This document shows, one piece after another, positions 13,906 to 21,607 of a stretch of 21,607 nucleotides of DNA (position 1 is the first letter of the stretch; each line of letters begins with the position of its first letter). The DNA is from an uncultured Christensenella sp. (GTDB taxonomy: Bacteria; Bacillota; Clostridia; Christensenellales; UBA1242). A program made the position numbers and the translations under genes. The notes under the pieces were generated by a model. It did not search any database. It saw nothing but the letters and a program-made list of their open reading frames with translations, and was not told the DNA's origin. The DNA lies in the NCBI GenBank assembly GCA_949293915.1, contig CASFFJ010000006.1:1-21607 (forward strand), in the 5' to 3' direction.

Positions 13906-13936
13906 AAAAAACATATGTAAAATACATATGTTTTTT
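13906..13936 (+). terminator. Bidirectional intrinsic terminator between glycosyltransferase and pflA
   Basis: A perfect 14-bp stem (AAAAAACATATGTA with its complement) around loop AAA, with A and T runs on the two flanks. It ends the plus-strand gene at 13891 and the minus-strand pflBA operon ending at 13973. Confidence 0.9.
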
Positions 13937-13972
13937 TATTACAAATCTTTGTAACTTTAATATCTAATGTAA

Positions 13973-14686
13973 CTATATTAACAATAATTTTTCTAGCGCT
14001 TTGCACTTTTGTTCATCCATATCAGGAACATCTGATAAGCGATAACGAATGTTTAATTGTTTGTATTTATCAACACCTATCGTTTTATAAGGCAAAAGTT
14101 CAACCTTAAGAACGTTTGGAATATTTGAAATAAACTTCTTTAAGTTATGTATATTCTCTTCTGTATCGTTAATTTTAGGTACTATGACTTGTCTTAACCA
14201 TAAATGCTTGTTGTTTCTTATACACGCGGACAAAAATTCGTTAAAACGCATCATCTTTTGTCCTGTTATCTGCTCGTAATCTTTTGGTTTGACCGCTTTT
14301 ATATCAAGAATAACTAAATCGGTGTATTTAAGTATTTCATCATAATCGCCAAAGCCCACACCAGCAGTATCTATTGCAGTATTTATACCTTTTTGCTTAC
14401 ATAATTTAAGACATTCTGTTAAAAATTTTGGTTGTAAAAGTGGTTCGCCACCAGAAAAAGTAACTCCTCCATCTTCGCCAAAATAACTTTTAAAACGAAC
14501 TATTTTGTTGATTAATTGTTGTGGTGTCATTTTTAAAACTTGCTTATTTTTATCCCAAGTTTCTGGATTGTGGCAGTACAGACACCTAAGTTCGCATCCT
14601 TGCAAAAACACGACATATCTAATGCCCGGACCATCCACCAACCCCATACTTTCTACGCTATTAATATTACCAATAATCTCAGACAT
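13973..14686 (-). CDS. pflA: Pyruvate formate-lyase activating enzyme (radical SAM)
   Basis: The roughly 237-residue radical SAM enzyme has the CxxxCxxC cluster motif as GCELRCLYCHNPETW and the SAM-binding SGGEPLLQP, both typical of PflA. It uses a [4Fe-4S] cluster and S-adenosylmethionine to abstract hydrogen from the glycine of PflB. The ATG at 14686 is preferred; a GTG two codons upstream (14692) is possible because the AGGTG stretch is close to both. It follows pflB by about 10 bases and ends at the bidirectional terminator, so pflB-pflA is one operon. Confidence 0.95.
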   Translation of the reverse strand: MSEIIGNINSVESMGLVDGPGIRYVVFLQGCELRCLYCHNPETWDKNKQVLKMTPQQLINKIVRFKSYFGEDGGVTFSGGEPLLQPKFLTECLKLCKQKGINTAIDTAGVGFGDYDEILKYTDLVILDIKAVKPKDYEQITGQKMMRFNEFLSACIRNNKHLWLRQVIVPKINDTEENIHNLKKFISNIPNVLKVELLPYKTIGVDKYKQLNIRYRLSDVPDMDEQKCKALEKLLLI

Positions 14687-14696
14687 AAACACCTAA

Positions 14697-16988
14697 TTAT
14701 TTTGAACTAGTTATATTTTGATGGAATGTACGTGCTATCACTTCTTCTTGATGTGCGCGTGAAAGTTTGTTGAAATTAACTGCATAACCTGACACTCTAA
14801 TTGTAAGTGTTGGATATTTATTAGGATTATTCATAGCATCAATAAGTTTCTCTCTATCCAAAACATTTACATTGATATGGTGTGCTTTTTGGACAAAATA
14901 TCCGTCTAAAATTTTAACTAAATTATTTACCCTACTATCCATATCGTGACCAAGCGCATTAGGTATAATTGAGAATGTGTTAGACACACCATCTTGACAG
15001 CAATTTTCGTACGGAATCTTTGCGACTGAATTAAGTGATGCAAGTGCTCCACTATCATCTCTGCCGTGCATTGGATTAGCGCCCGGAGCAAATGGTTCGC
15101 CCGCCTTTCTACCATCTGGTGTGCTACCTGTTTTCTTGCCATACATAACGTTGGAAGTAATGGTTAAAACTGACAAAGTATGCTTCGCTTTTCTATACAA
15201 ATTATGTTTTTTGATTGATGAAATAAAATGCTCTAAAATTTCAACCGCTATCTTATCCACTCTGTCATCATCATTACCATATTTAGGGAATTCACCCTCA
15301 ATCTTGAAATCTACCGCAATGTTGTTTTCATCACGAATTGGACTAACTTTTGCATATTTTATAGCAGAGAGCGAATCGGTCGCCACGCTTAAACCAGCCA
15401 CACCAAATGCCATCAAACGTTCAACAAAACTATCGTGGAAAGCCATTTGTCCCGCTTCATACGCATATTTATCGTGCATATAGTGTATTATATTAAGCGC
15501 ATCAACATACGTTTTCGCAACTTTATCAAGCACTTCAAAATATGATTTTTTTACTTTCTCATACTTTAAAACTTTGTCTGTGATAGGATTTATATCCATT
15601 ACAACTTGTTTTTTACTCTTTTCATCCTTGCCCTCGTTTATGCTATATAACAGTGATTTTGCAAGGTTGCATCTAGCACCAAAGAATTGCATTTGCTTAC
15701 CAATACGCATAGCTGACACACAACACGCTATAGCATAATCGTGTCCGTAAATTGGACGCATAATATCATCATTTTCGTACTGAATACTATCTGTCAAAAT
15801 TGAAATTTTGGCACAATACTTTTTGAAATTTTTTGGTAATTTTGTTGACCAAAGAATTGTTAAATTTGGCTCTGGACTAGGGTCAAGATTGATGAGCGAA
15901 TGTAAAAATCTAAATGAATTTTTTGTAACTAAACTATGCTTTTCATCAAGCATTCCGCCAATACTCTCAGTAACCCAAGTAGGATCGCCTGCAAATATCT
16001 CATCATAATCTGGTGTCCTTAGATGACGAACAAGACGCAACTTGATTGTAAATTGGTCCACTAATTCTTGTGCTTCTACTTCAGTTATTTTGCCCGCTTT
16101 TAAATCTTTTTCTAGATAAATATCAAGGAAGGTACTAACTCTGCCAAGGCTCATTGCTGCGCCATTATTCTCTTTAATGGCAGAAAGGTAAGCAAAATAT
16201 GTCCATTGGAATGCTTCGTGAGCATTTTTTGCAGGCAAAGATATATCATAACCATACGTTTTAGCCATTGCTTTAATGTCATTAAGCGCACGGATTTGTT
16301 CGCTAATTTCTTCACGTAGTCTAATCTTTTCTTCACTATCAAGATTTAAAAGTTCTTTAGACAACATATCATTTTGTTTCGCTGTAATTAATTTGTCAAT
16401 ACCATACAACGCAAGGCGTCTATAATCACCTATAATTCTGCCACGGCCATACGCATCTGGAAGTCCTGTGATAAGTCCAGCACTGCGAGCACGACGAATA
16501 TCTGGCGTGTAAGCATCAAAAACACCATCATTGTGTGTCTTCCTAATTCGCAAGTCGAATATACTTTGGTTTTCGCTAGACAATTTCTTATTGTATGCGT
16601 TCAATGCATTATTTGCCATTCGAATTCCGCCATACGCATTGACAATTCGTTTGAGTGGCGCATCAGTTTGTAGACCTACAACAACCTCATTCTTTCTGTC
16701 AATATAGCCTGCTGGGAACGAATTAATGCCAGACAAATGTTTTAAGTCAACATCTAAAAGACCCTTCTTCATCTCCATTTGAAGCAGTTTTTCGCAACGT
16801 GACCAAACCTTATTAGTCTTTTTGCTTTTACCCACTAGGAAACTATCATCTCCAGTGTACTCTTTATAGTTATTGTCTATAAAGTCAGAGACATCTATCT
16901 CATTTCTCCATTTGTCGCCCTTGAAACTTTTGTAATATGTTTCAATTTCGTTTAATATATTTTCATTTACAACTTTTTCGTTTGTCAT
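14697..16988 (-). CDS. pflB: Formate C-acetyltransferase (pyruvate formate-lyase)
   Basis: The 763-residue enzyme matches full-length PflB. It shows the adjacent active-site cysteines Cys422-Cys423 (IACCVSAM) and the glycyl radical loop RVSGYAV with Gly734 near the C terminus. It cleaves pyruvate with CoA to acetyl-CoA and formate under anaerobic conditions and is switched on by PflA encoded next to it. AGGT precedes the ATG, and a promoter with a consensus -10 lies 20 bases upstream. The enzyme indicates an anaerobic, fermenting host. No FNR- or Rex-like site was clearly seen in the promoter. Confidence 0.98.
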   Translation of the reverse strand: MTNEKVVNENILNEIETYYKSFKGDKWRNEIDVSDFIDNNYKEYTGDDSFLVGKSKKTNKVWSRCEKLLQMEMKKGLLDVDLKHLSGINSFPAGYIDRKNEVVVGLQTDAPLKRIVNAYGGIRMANNALNAYNKKLSSENQSIFDLRIRKTHNDGVFDAYTPDIRRARSAGLITGLPDAYGRGRIIGDYRRLALYGIDKLITAKQNDMLSKELLNLDSEEKIRLREEISEQIRALNDIKAMAKTYGYDISLPAKNAHEAFQWTYFAYLSAIKENNGAAMSLGRVSTFLDIYLEKDLKAGKITEVEAQELVDQFTIKLRLVRHLRTPDYDEIFAGDPTWVTESIGGMLDEKHSLVTKNSFRFLHSLINLDPSPEPNLTILWSTKLPKNFKKYCAKISILTDSIQYENDDIMRPIYGHDYAIACCVSAMRIGKQMQFFGARCNLAKSLLYSINEGKDEKSKKQVVMDINPITDKVLKYEKVKKSYFEVLDKVAKTYVDALNIIHYMHDKYAYEAGQMAFHDSFVERLMAFGVAGLSVATDSLSAIKYAKVSPIRDENNIAVDFKIEGEFPKYGNDDDRVDKIAVEILEHFISSIKKHNLYRKAKHTLSVLTITSNVMYGKKTGSTPDGRKAGEPFAPGANPMHGRDDSGALASLNSVAKIPYENCCQDGVSNTFSIIPNALGHDMDSRVNNLVKILDGYFVQKAHHINVNVLDREKLIDAMNNPNKYPTLTIRVSGYAVNFNKLSRAHQEEVIARTFHQNITSSK

Positions 16989-17007
16989 AATTATACCTCA
17001 CAATGTT

Positions 17008-17036
17008 ATTATAACAAATATGTCAAAACTTAACAA
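17008..17036 (-). promoter_or_regulatory. Promoter of pflB-pflA
   Basis: On the minus strand TTGTTA (17036-17031) and TATAAT (17013-17008) are 17 bases apart, about 20 bases before the pflB ATG. Confidence 0.7.
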
Positions 17037-17082
17037 ATATTTTTATGTAAATAAAAAAAATTATTTAATTTGTTTTAAATAT

Positions 17083-17104
17083 AAAAAAAGCGGTATAAAA
17101 CCGC
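17083..17104 (-). terminator. Intrinsic terminator after rpmA
   Basis: On the minus strand GCGGT and ACCGC pair around a five-base loop and are followed by seven U. It separates rplU-prp-rpmA from pflBA. Confidence 0.88.
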
Positions 17105-17113
17105 CTAATAAAA

Positions 17114-17395
17114 CTAAATTTTTGCTTCTACTGTGGCTACCTTACGTCCTCTGCCATCACGTTTGAAACGTACGATACCATCAATCAATGCGAATAATGT
17201 ATAATCTTTACCACAACCTACATTAGTAGATGGATAAATCTTAGTGCCTCTTTGACGAACAATTATTGCGCCAGCGTGCACAAATTGACCATCGCCGACT
17301 TTTACGCCAAGACGCTTTGATTCACTATCTCTGCCATTTTTGGTGCTACCGCCACCTTTCTTGTGGGCAAACAACTGAATATTAATCTTAATCAT
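17114..17395 (-). CDS. rpmA: 50S ribosomal protein L27 with Prp-cleaved leader
   Basis: The 93-residue protein is L27 with the Bacillota N-terminal extension MIKINIQLF before AHKKGGGS. In organisms with the protease Prp, the extension is cut after the LF so the mature N terminus can reach the peptidyl transferase centre; the prp gene is directly upstream and overlaps rpmA by eight bases. The body (GVKVGDGQFVHAGAIIVRQRGTKI, then the GKDYTLFALIDG strands) is typical. AAAGGAG lies before the ATG. The gene ends the rplU-prp-rpmA transcript. Confidence 0.97.
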   Translation of the reverse strand: MIKINIQLFAHKKGGGSTKNGRDSESKRLGVKVGDGQFVHAGAIIVRQRGTKIYPSTNVGCGKDYTLFALIDGIVRFKRDGRGRKVATVEAKI

Positions 17396-17732
17396 TCCCT
17401 TTCTCCTTTATATCAATATATTTCATATAACTTTTTGCAATATCTTTAAGGTTAAGTGTTGCATTCTGCATAAGTAATTGCACCTTATCGTATTGCGCTG
17501 AATTATCATCAGCTATGTTAGTAATGTCTATCTCCATCAGTGGTATATCATCTTTAATAGTTATTTTAGGATGTACACGCACTAATTCAGTTAAACCATT
17601 TGCAGTAGCTTGCATAATCGTTGACACTGCGCTACACACAATGTCATTGCCTGCAACTGAATAACCTGAATGACCGCTAACCTTAATGCTGATAATGTTG
17701 TGATTTTGTTTACAAATCAAAATATTAATCAT
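17388..17732 (-). CDS. prp: Ribosomal-processing cysteine protease Prp
   Basis: A 114-residue YsxB/Prp protease. The catalytic pair is visible as His21 in SGHSGYSVAGND and Cys33 in DIVCSAVS, both in the family's motifs. It removes the N-terminal extension of L27, whose gene overlaps it. The ATG comes just two bases after the rplU stop with no obvious ribosome binding site, suggesting coupling to rplU. Prp sits between rplU and rpmA in most Bacillota. Confidence 0.95.
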   Translation of the reverse strand: MINILICKQNHNIISIKVSGHSGYSVAGNDIVCSAVSTIMQATANGLTELVRVHPKITIKDDIPLMEIDITNIADDNSAQYDKVQLLMQNATLNLKDIAKSYMKYIDIKEKGND

Positions 17733-17734
17733 AA

Positions 17735-18040
17735 TTAACCAATACTTTCAACGATAATCTTAGTGTATGGTTGTCTATGACCTTGTTTCTTGCGTTCGTT
17801 CTTCTTAGGTTTGTACTTGAAAACAACAATTTTCTTATCTTGAACGTGCGCTAAAACCTTACATTTAACCACAACATCTTTGATTAAAGGACTGCCAGTC
17901 TTAACCTTAGCGCCATCAACAGTCATCATAACTGGAAAACTGACCTCTTCGCCAACTTCCAAATTCAATCTGTCAACAGTGATAGTTTGACCGGGCTCAA
18001 CTTTGTATTGTTTGCCTAAAATCTTTGCGATTGCGTACAT
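17735..18040 (-). CDS. rplU: 50S ribosomal protein L21
   Basis: The 101-residue protein has the L21 signature: start MYAIAKILGKQYKVEPG, the KYKPKKNERKKQGHRQPYTKI basic segment and a short C-terminal tail. It binds 23S rRNA in the large subunit. AGGAGG with a six-base spacer precedes the ATG. It is the first gene of the rplU-prp-rpmA transcript, with its own promoter and a leader of about 70 bases that may be the known L21 leader. Confidence 0.97.
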   Translation of the reverse strand: MYAIAKILGKQYKVEPGQTITVDRLNLEVGEEVSFPVMMTVDGAKVKTGSPLIKDVVVKCKVLAHVQDKKIVVFKYKPKKNERKKQGHRQPYTKIIVESIG

Positions 18041-18112
18041 TAGTTACCTCCTATAAAGACTCACTCTTAAGGTATCAGTTACGAATTTTAAACCTTTTCA
18101 ATGTGGTACTAC
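18041..18112 (-). ncRNA. Possible L21 leader (autoregulatory 5' UTR)
   Basis: The 72-base leader between the predicted start of transcription and rplU occupies the place of the L21 leader known in Bacillota. It contains a pairing AAGGT/ACCTT and the block AAGAGTGAGTC before the ribosome binding site. I cannot verify the consensus by eye. Confidence 0.4.
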
Positions 18113-18118
18113 TTAGTT

Positions 18119-18147
18119 AGTATATCAATAATTTATACTTTTGTCAA
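18119..18147 (-). promoter_or_regulatory. Promoter of rplU-prp-rpmA
   Basis: On the minus strand a perfect TTGACA (18147-18142) and TATACT (18124-18119) are 17 bases apart. The -35 box overlaps the stop codon of the M50 protease gene. Confidence 0.85.
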
Positions 18148-18914
18148 CGCTTTTTTTTATTTATATCAATAATTTTATAATTTAATGGATAATGCAAAAA
18201 ATATTCATACAAATTATTTTCATCTATGTATGAATTATTTATATAAAAAATTGAATATTCATTACTGTTTAAATATCGCAATGAATCATATAATGTGCTA
18301 TCTTCTCGCAATACATTTATTGTTATCTTGTCAATTTTACGCTTTGAAAATTTAGTTTGAGTATTTCTGGTTTGGACTAAAAATATGACAAAAAGCAAGA
18401 AAAACCAGTTAGGGTTTGATATTAAAAAAATAAACAACAATGAAAAAACACTCGCTAACGTGACTCGAATTATAAAATCCAGTTTGAAAAATCGCTCATC
18501 TTTAATCATACCTCTAAAAATTTTGCCACCATCTAGCGGATAAATAGGAACTAAATTGAATAGCGCTAAACTCAAATTTGCAACAAAAAATGTTTGTAAA
18601 TAATTTAAAGTTTGTGGCACAACTAAACTCACAACAACACAAATAATACATAAAATGAAATTCATCAACGGACCAGCAAAATTGACAATAAAACAATCGC
18701 GACTTTTTATATCACTATCTATATCAACCGCCATTCCAAACAAATCTATTCTAAACTGCTTGATAGTATATCCGCGTTTAATAGCGACAATAAAATGCGC
18801 TAATTCGTGTAAAAATAGTGCTAAAAAATAGTTCATTATAACCAATAAATTATGAAAAATGAGACATATGATAACTAATATTATGAAACTTGTCCCTATT
18901 TTTATTTTTTTCAT
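18144..18914 (-). CDS. M50-family intramembrane metalloprotease, SpoIVFB-like
   Basis: The 256-residue protein has the site-2 protease signature: HELAH at 36-40 in a membrane helix, and NLVPIYPLDGG at 120-130, whose Asp128 completes the zinc site. Four to six membrane helices are visible, followed by a soluble C-terminal region (about 200-256). In Bacillus, SpoIVFB cuts pro-sigma-K during sporulation; the gene lies between minD and rplU there too, so spoIVFB is the likely identity. SpoIVFA is missing; a MinE-like gene occupies that place. There is no Shine-Dalgarno sequence, and TAAAAT ends five bases before the ATG with a TTGACA 20 bases further up, so the start may be leaderless from a poorly spaced promoter. 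Confidence 0.85.
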   Translation of the reverse strand: MKKIKIGTSFIILVIICLIFHNLLVIMNYFLALFLHELAHFIVAIKRGYTIKQFRIDLFGMAVDIDSDIKSRDCFIVNFAGPLMNFILCIICVVVSLVVPQTLNYLQTFFVANLSLALFNLVPIYPLDGGKIFRGMIKDERFFKLDFIIRVTLASVFSLLFIFLISNPNWFFLLFVIFLVQTRNTQTKFSKRKIDKITINVLREDSTLYDSLRYLNSNEYSIFYINNSYIDENNLYEYFLHYPLNYKIIDINKKKR

Positions 18915-18951
18915 AAAATATTTTAATGTAATTAATTTGATTTTATGTCAA

Positions 18952-19179
18952 TTAACTGATTGATTTCATAAGTTTAACACGCTCTCCAACACAATTTAAT
19001 TCAATGATATATTCGTTGTTTTCGCTTAATTTAATATCAATATTTATATTATCAAAATCTACTTCGAAATAGTTATTTATCAGATAATAAAAATCACTTT
19101 TAATCACATTGCATAGATATTTAGGATTGTTTTCTTTATCTTTATTTAACACATTATCAAGACGTTTTTTTAAGTCCAT
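18952..19179 (-). CDS. minE: Cell division topological specificity factor MinE
   Basis: The 75-residue product resembles MinE. The order of elements fits: an N-terminal helix KKRLDNVLN (MinD contact), the NPKYLCNVIKSDFYYLINNYFEV region like the YLP..RKDILEVICKYV block, a IDIKLSENNEYIIELN strand pair, and a short tail. It lacks the N-terminal amphipathic extension (MALLDFF type) of E. coli MinE. The ATG at 19179 overlaps the minD stop (TGATG), with AAGGAG in the minD end, so it is translated together with minD. MinE would drive MinD ATP hydrolysis. It lies where spoIVFA lies in Bacillus. No minC is present in the window. Confidence 0.8.
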   Translation of the reverse strand: MDLKKRLDNVLNKDKENNPKYLCNVIKSDFYYLINNYFEVDFDNINIDIKLSENNEYIIELNCVGERVKLMKSIS

Positions 19180-19970
19180 CACACGCTCCTTTTTAGCATT
19201 TTCTTGATCGTTCCTATAAATCCTTTGTATTTGTATGTACAATCAAACAATTTTTTTTCGTTGTTAATTATGTTGTTTGTGAGAATCTCAAACGCACGAT
19301 TAACCGCTATTTTATAGTTCTTTATAGTTTGACTGGTGTTGGTTATGACAGAGTCATCTTCTGGGATAACTCCGCCAAATTCAATACCCAAAGTTTTGCC
19401 AATATCATACACATCAAACATAACTTTATCTTGAATCAAATCTCCACGCGCGCGATTGATTACGAAACGCTTACTCACTATATCATAGCTAGATAAAATT
19501 GTTATCACTTTATCTGCATCACGAATACTGCTGATATGTGGGGTTGTTACTACAATTGCTTCATCTGCAATGGATACTGCACGCTTAAAGCCTGCATCTA
19601 TACCCGCTGGACAATCAATCAAAATAAAATCAAACAATTGGTGTAATTCTTGTACGACTGTTTTAATTTGCGATAAAGTTATCGTTAAATTTTGATTAAG
19701 CCCACCACTAGACAACAAAAATAAAAGCGGATAATTATCATCTTGAACCAAAGCTTCTTTTAATCTGCAACGATTTTCTATGACATCTAGCAACGAATAC
19801 ACCACTCTATCTTCCATATTAAGCACAACATCAAGATTATTTAGACCTATATCCATATCAATCAAACATACTCTATAATTTTTGCTTGCCAAATGCAAGC
19901 CAATATTAGCGGTTACAGTGGTTTTACCTACTCCACCTTTACCTGAAGTCATCACAATCGCTCTTGCCAT
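19179..19970 (-). CDS. minD: Septum site-determining ATPase MinD
   Basis: The 263-residue ATPase carries the deviant Walker A GKGGVGKTT (10-18), the switch I-like IDMDIGLNNLD, and a Walker B-like LIDCPAGID. It ends in an amphipathic helix, YKGFIGTIKKMLKRSV, that serves as membrane anchor. MinD recruits partners (MinC, MinE) to the membrane to keep division at mid-cell. AAAGGAG precedes the ATG. The minD-minE order followed by an M50 protease and rplU matches the conserved Bacillota neighbourhood. A terminator at 20018-20057 separates it from the MreB-like gene, so it has its own promoter, not clearly recognised. Confidence 0.95.
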   Translation of the reverse strand: MARAIVMTSGKGGVGKTTVTANIGLHLASKNYRVCLIDMDIGLNNLDVVLNMEDRVVYSLLDVIENRCRLKEALVQDDNYPLLFLLSSGGLNQNLTITLSQIKTVVQELHQLFDFILIDCPAGIDAGFKRAVSIADEAIVVTTPHISSIRDADKVITILSSYDIVSKRFVINRARGDLIQDKVMFDVYDIGKTLGIEFGGVIPEDDSVITNTSQTIKNYKIAVNRAFEILTNNIINNEKKLFDCTYKYKGFIGTIKKMLKRSV

Positions 19971-20017
19971 AAAACACTCCTTTATAGAATTCTTAACCTA
20001 AAACTAGCACAAATTAT

Positions 20018-20057
20018 AAAAAAAACGAAGTTAATTTAATAGTATTTTTTAACTTCG
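20018..20057 (-). terminator. Intrinsic terminator after the MreB-like gene
   Basis: On the minus strand CGAAGTTAA (20057-20049) and TTAACTTCG (20034-20026) form a perfect 9-bp stem with a 14-base loop, followed by eight U. Confidence 0.85.
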
Positions 20058-20088
20058 CTAATATTAGACAAAATAGTGTAAAGATTAA

Positions 20089-21087
20089 TTAGTAATTAAT
20101 TTTTAGGAATTCTTTGTTATTTCCTAGCAACTTACCAGCACCTAAAATAACCATATCGCTTGGTTCATCTGGGATTATGATAGGCAATTCAAGTTTCTTT
20201 TTGGCGTATTCATATAATCCAGCAATCGTACTAGAACCACCTACGAACATTATGCCATTATTACATACATCTTTATAAATTTCTTTGTTGAGTTGACCTA
20301 ACACTTTTTTTATTCGCTCGAAAATTTCATTATAAACATTCTCTATCGCAACGCGCACTTCACTAGCTGAAATAGTCTTGCGAATAAACTTATCATTATC
20401 ATCAATTCCTATATATTCAGCCGTATTCATATCACGCAAATATAATGAAGCAATTTCATTTTTTACCGCCTCGCTGGTCATATCACTGACAGTGAGATTG
20501 TGATTATCAGCGATGAAAGTGGTTATACTTTCATCCATATCCGCACCACCAATATAATACATTCTGCCAAATACAAAATTATATTCATTAAGCACAGAGA
20601 TGTCAGTCAAATATTTACCAATATCTACTACCATTATGTAAGAGTGCGAATCAAGGTTGTCAAGGTTAGCTCTAGCACAAACACTATTTTGCACAAAACT
20701 AATTTTGCCAATGCCCGAACTTTGTAAAACTTTTTTTAATTTGTTGAGTTGTTCAATGTTTAACGCACAAGGTACTGCAACAAGTGCACTGATTTTGTTT
20801 AAGAAAAATTTATCATGAATGGTATCATTTAAAATTTCACTCAATAATATGGTAGCCATTTTTTCATCTATAATTTCGCTATTCTTTATAGGTTGATAAA
20901 CAGTTATGTTATTGCCACTGGATAAGAAAAGCTTCTCTGCTTTTTTACCAATTGCACGCACTTTCATTTTATCATTTGTCTCTTCAACCGCTAAAAAGGC
21001 AGGTTCTTTTGCAACAAGACCTATACCTTTTCTATAAATAATAATTTCGTTGCTACCAAACTTGATTGCTAAATCAATTGAAAACAT
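20089..21087 (-). CDS. MreB-like actin-fold protein with degenerate nucleotide site
   Basis: The 332-residue protein aligns by eye with MreB over its length: MFSIDLAIK then RKGIGLVAKEPAFLAV at the start, VDIG in the middle, GGADMDESI, and VGGSSTIAGLYEY near the end. MreB forms filaments that guide wall synthesis. Here the phosphate-1 loop (normally DLGTxNT) reads DLAIKFGSNE, and phosphate 2 (normally DIGGGTT) reads DIGKYLTD, so normal ATP binding or hydrolysis is doubtful. The adenosine-side VGGSS is kept. AGGGG precedes the ATG. The gene follows the Ppx/GppA-like gene by 12 bases and precedes minD, where mreB-mreC-mreD sit in Bacillus; mreC and mreD are absent. It is a divergent paralogue or a non-ATP-cycling variant. 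Confidence 0.8.
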   Translation of the reverse strand: MFSIDLAIKFGSNEIIIYRKGIGLVAKEPAFLAVEETNDKMKVRAIGKKAEKLFLSSGNNITVYQPIKNSEIIDEKMATILLSEILNDTIHDKFFLNKISALVAVPCALNIEQLNKLKKVLQSSGIGKISFVQNSVCARANLDNLDSHSYIMVVDIGKYLTDISVLNEYNFVFGRMYYIGGADMDESITTFIADNHNLTVSDMTSEAVKNEIASLYLRDMNTAEYIGIDDNDKFIRKTISASEVRVAIENVYNEIFERIKKVLGQLNKEIYKDVCNNGIMFVGGSSTIAGLYEYAKKKLELPIIIPDEPSDMVILGAGKLLGNNKEFLKINY

Positions 21088-21099
21088 ACACCCCTCACT

Positions 21100-21607
21100 T
21101 TATAAAATTTGTAGATTCTTACCGAATACTTTTCTAAAGTCTGCTGACAATGTCATTGCTTGGCTAATTTCAAGTGTAGCGTCACGCTCAACTTCTGTTT
21201 TTAAAATTACTGTATCTCCTAATACATCACATGATACATCTTTAACTGAATTAGAATTTGTAATATTTAGCAAAGATGCCATTTTTATAATAATTGCTAA
21301 TTTTTTTACTGCATCCAAATCTTCATCAGACACGATATCTTTGTATCGCACCCATTCGTTTAAACTAAAATCATCTATGTTCTGACTAGCGGCAACAAAT
21401 GCTGATAGCACTATATCTTTGTGTGATGCACCATATATATTACTATTGATTATTACAGCAAAATTATTTTTTTGATAATTTTCAAACGAAATTCGTTTGC
21501 CTGACATACACATACTTGCAGAAATACGTAACACTTTTACATATGGTCGTGTAAGCTTGTGTAACACTTTTAATTGCTTGTATAAAATGACTGCAAGATT
21601 ATAATTG
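21100..21607 (-). CDS. Ppx/GppA-like phosphatase, C-terminal part (5' end outside window)
   Basis: The minus-strand frame is open to the window edge with no stop, so the gene begins beyond 21607; a GTG at 21567 is not the likely start. The visible part resembles the C-terminal HD-like region of Ppx/GppA exopolyphosphatases: YKQLKVLHKL, RISASMCMSGKRISFENY (where LHDIG...HH is expected), IYGASHKDIVLSAFVAA, and KKLAIIIKMASLLNI, then the ending FRKVFGKNLQIL. The expected HD and HH metal residues are absent, so this domain appears catalytically degenerate. Full-length proteins cut polyphosphate or pppGpp; the N-terminal catalytic domain is not visible. It is 12 bases upstream of the MreB-like gene in the same operon. 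The family call is moderate. Confidence 0.65.
   Translation of the reverse strand, partial: NYNLAVILYKQLKVLHKLTRPYVKVLRISASMCMSGKRISFENYQKNNFAVIINSNIYGASHKDIVLSAFVAASQNIDDFSLNEWVRYKDIVSDEDLDAVKKLAIIIKMASLLNITNSNSVKDVSCDVLGDTVILKTEVERDATLEISQAMTLSADFRKVFGKNLQIL

Overview
The window is AT-rich DNA from a low-GC, probably spore-forming member of the Bacillota (Clostridia-like). The evidence is the gene content and order. There is an hrcA-grpE-dnaK-dnaJ heat-shock cluster with a CIRCE operator; the rplU-prp-rpmA ribosomal cluster with an L27 that carries a Prp-cleavable leader; minD next to an M50 (SpoIVFB-like) protease just upstream of rplU, as in Bacillus subtilis; and rpmB divergent from asp23-fakA, with a tiny SpoVM-like gene nearby. 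No phage, insertion sequence or CRISPR array was seen. Species cannot be fixed from the sequence alone.

Layout. 1-363: 3' end of a short-chain dehydrogenase. 364-940: gene-free DNA, then tRNA-Val(UAC) and tRNA-Gly(GCC) with a terminator. 1146-1370: a small Ser-rich protein of unknown function. 1583-3576 (minus): asp23-like and fakA-like genes, divergent from rpmB (3713-3898). 4005-5129 (minus): an M3-type metallopeptidase whose 5' end is abnormal. 5168-5254: a 28-codon SpoVM-like gene. 5286-6122: an XRE regulator divergent from a SLOG/YpsA-like gene, with an operator-rich gap between them. 6268-12380 (minus): hrcA, grpE, MBL hydrolase, dnaK, isochorismatase-like hydrolase and dnaJ. 12596-13891: a membrane glycosyltransferase. 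13973-16988 (minus): pflB-pflA for anaerobic pyruvate cleavage. 17114-18040 (minus): rplU-prp-rpmA. 18144-21607 (minus): Ppx/GppA-like (partial), a degenerate MreB-like protein, minD, minE and an M50 protease.

How the genes fit together. HrcA should repress its own operon through CIRCE. GrpE, DnaK and DnaJ form the Hsp70 machine, and two unrelated hydrolases are threaded into that cluster. PflA activates PflB by installing a glycyl radical. Prp trims the L27 leader. MinD and MinE probably set division-site placement. SpoVM and the SpoIVFB-like protease point to sporulation.

Points that stand out: a GrpE with 19 cysteines confined to an Asp-rich N-terminal tail; a 250-bp hairpin-dense region upstream of dnaK; a previously easy-to-miss SpoVM homologue; probable leaderless genes at 5631 and 12596; a likely one-base frame problem at the start of the M3 peptidase; and an MreB-like protein that has lost its phosphate-binding motifs.
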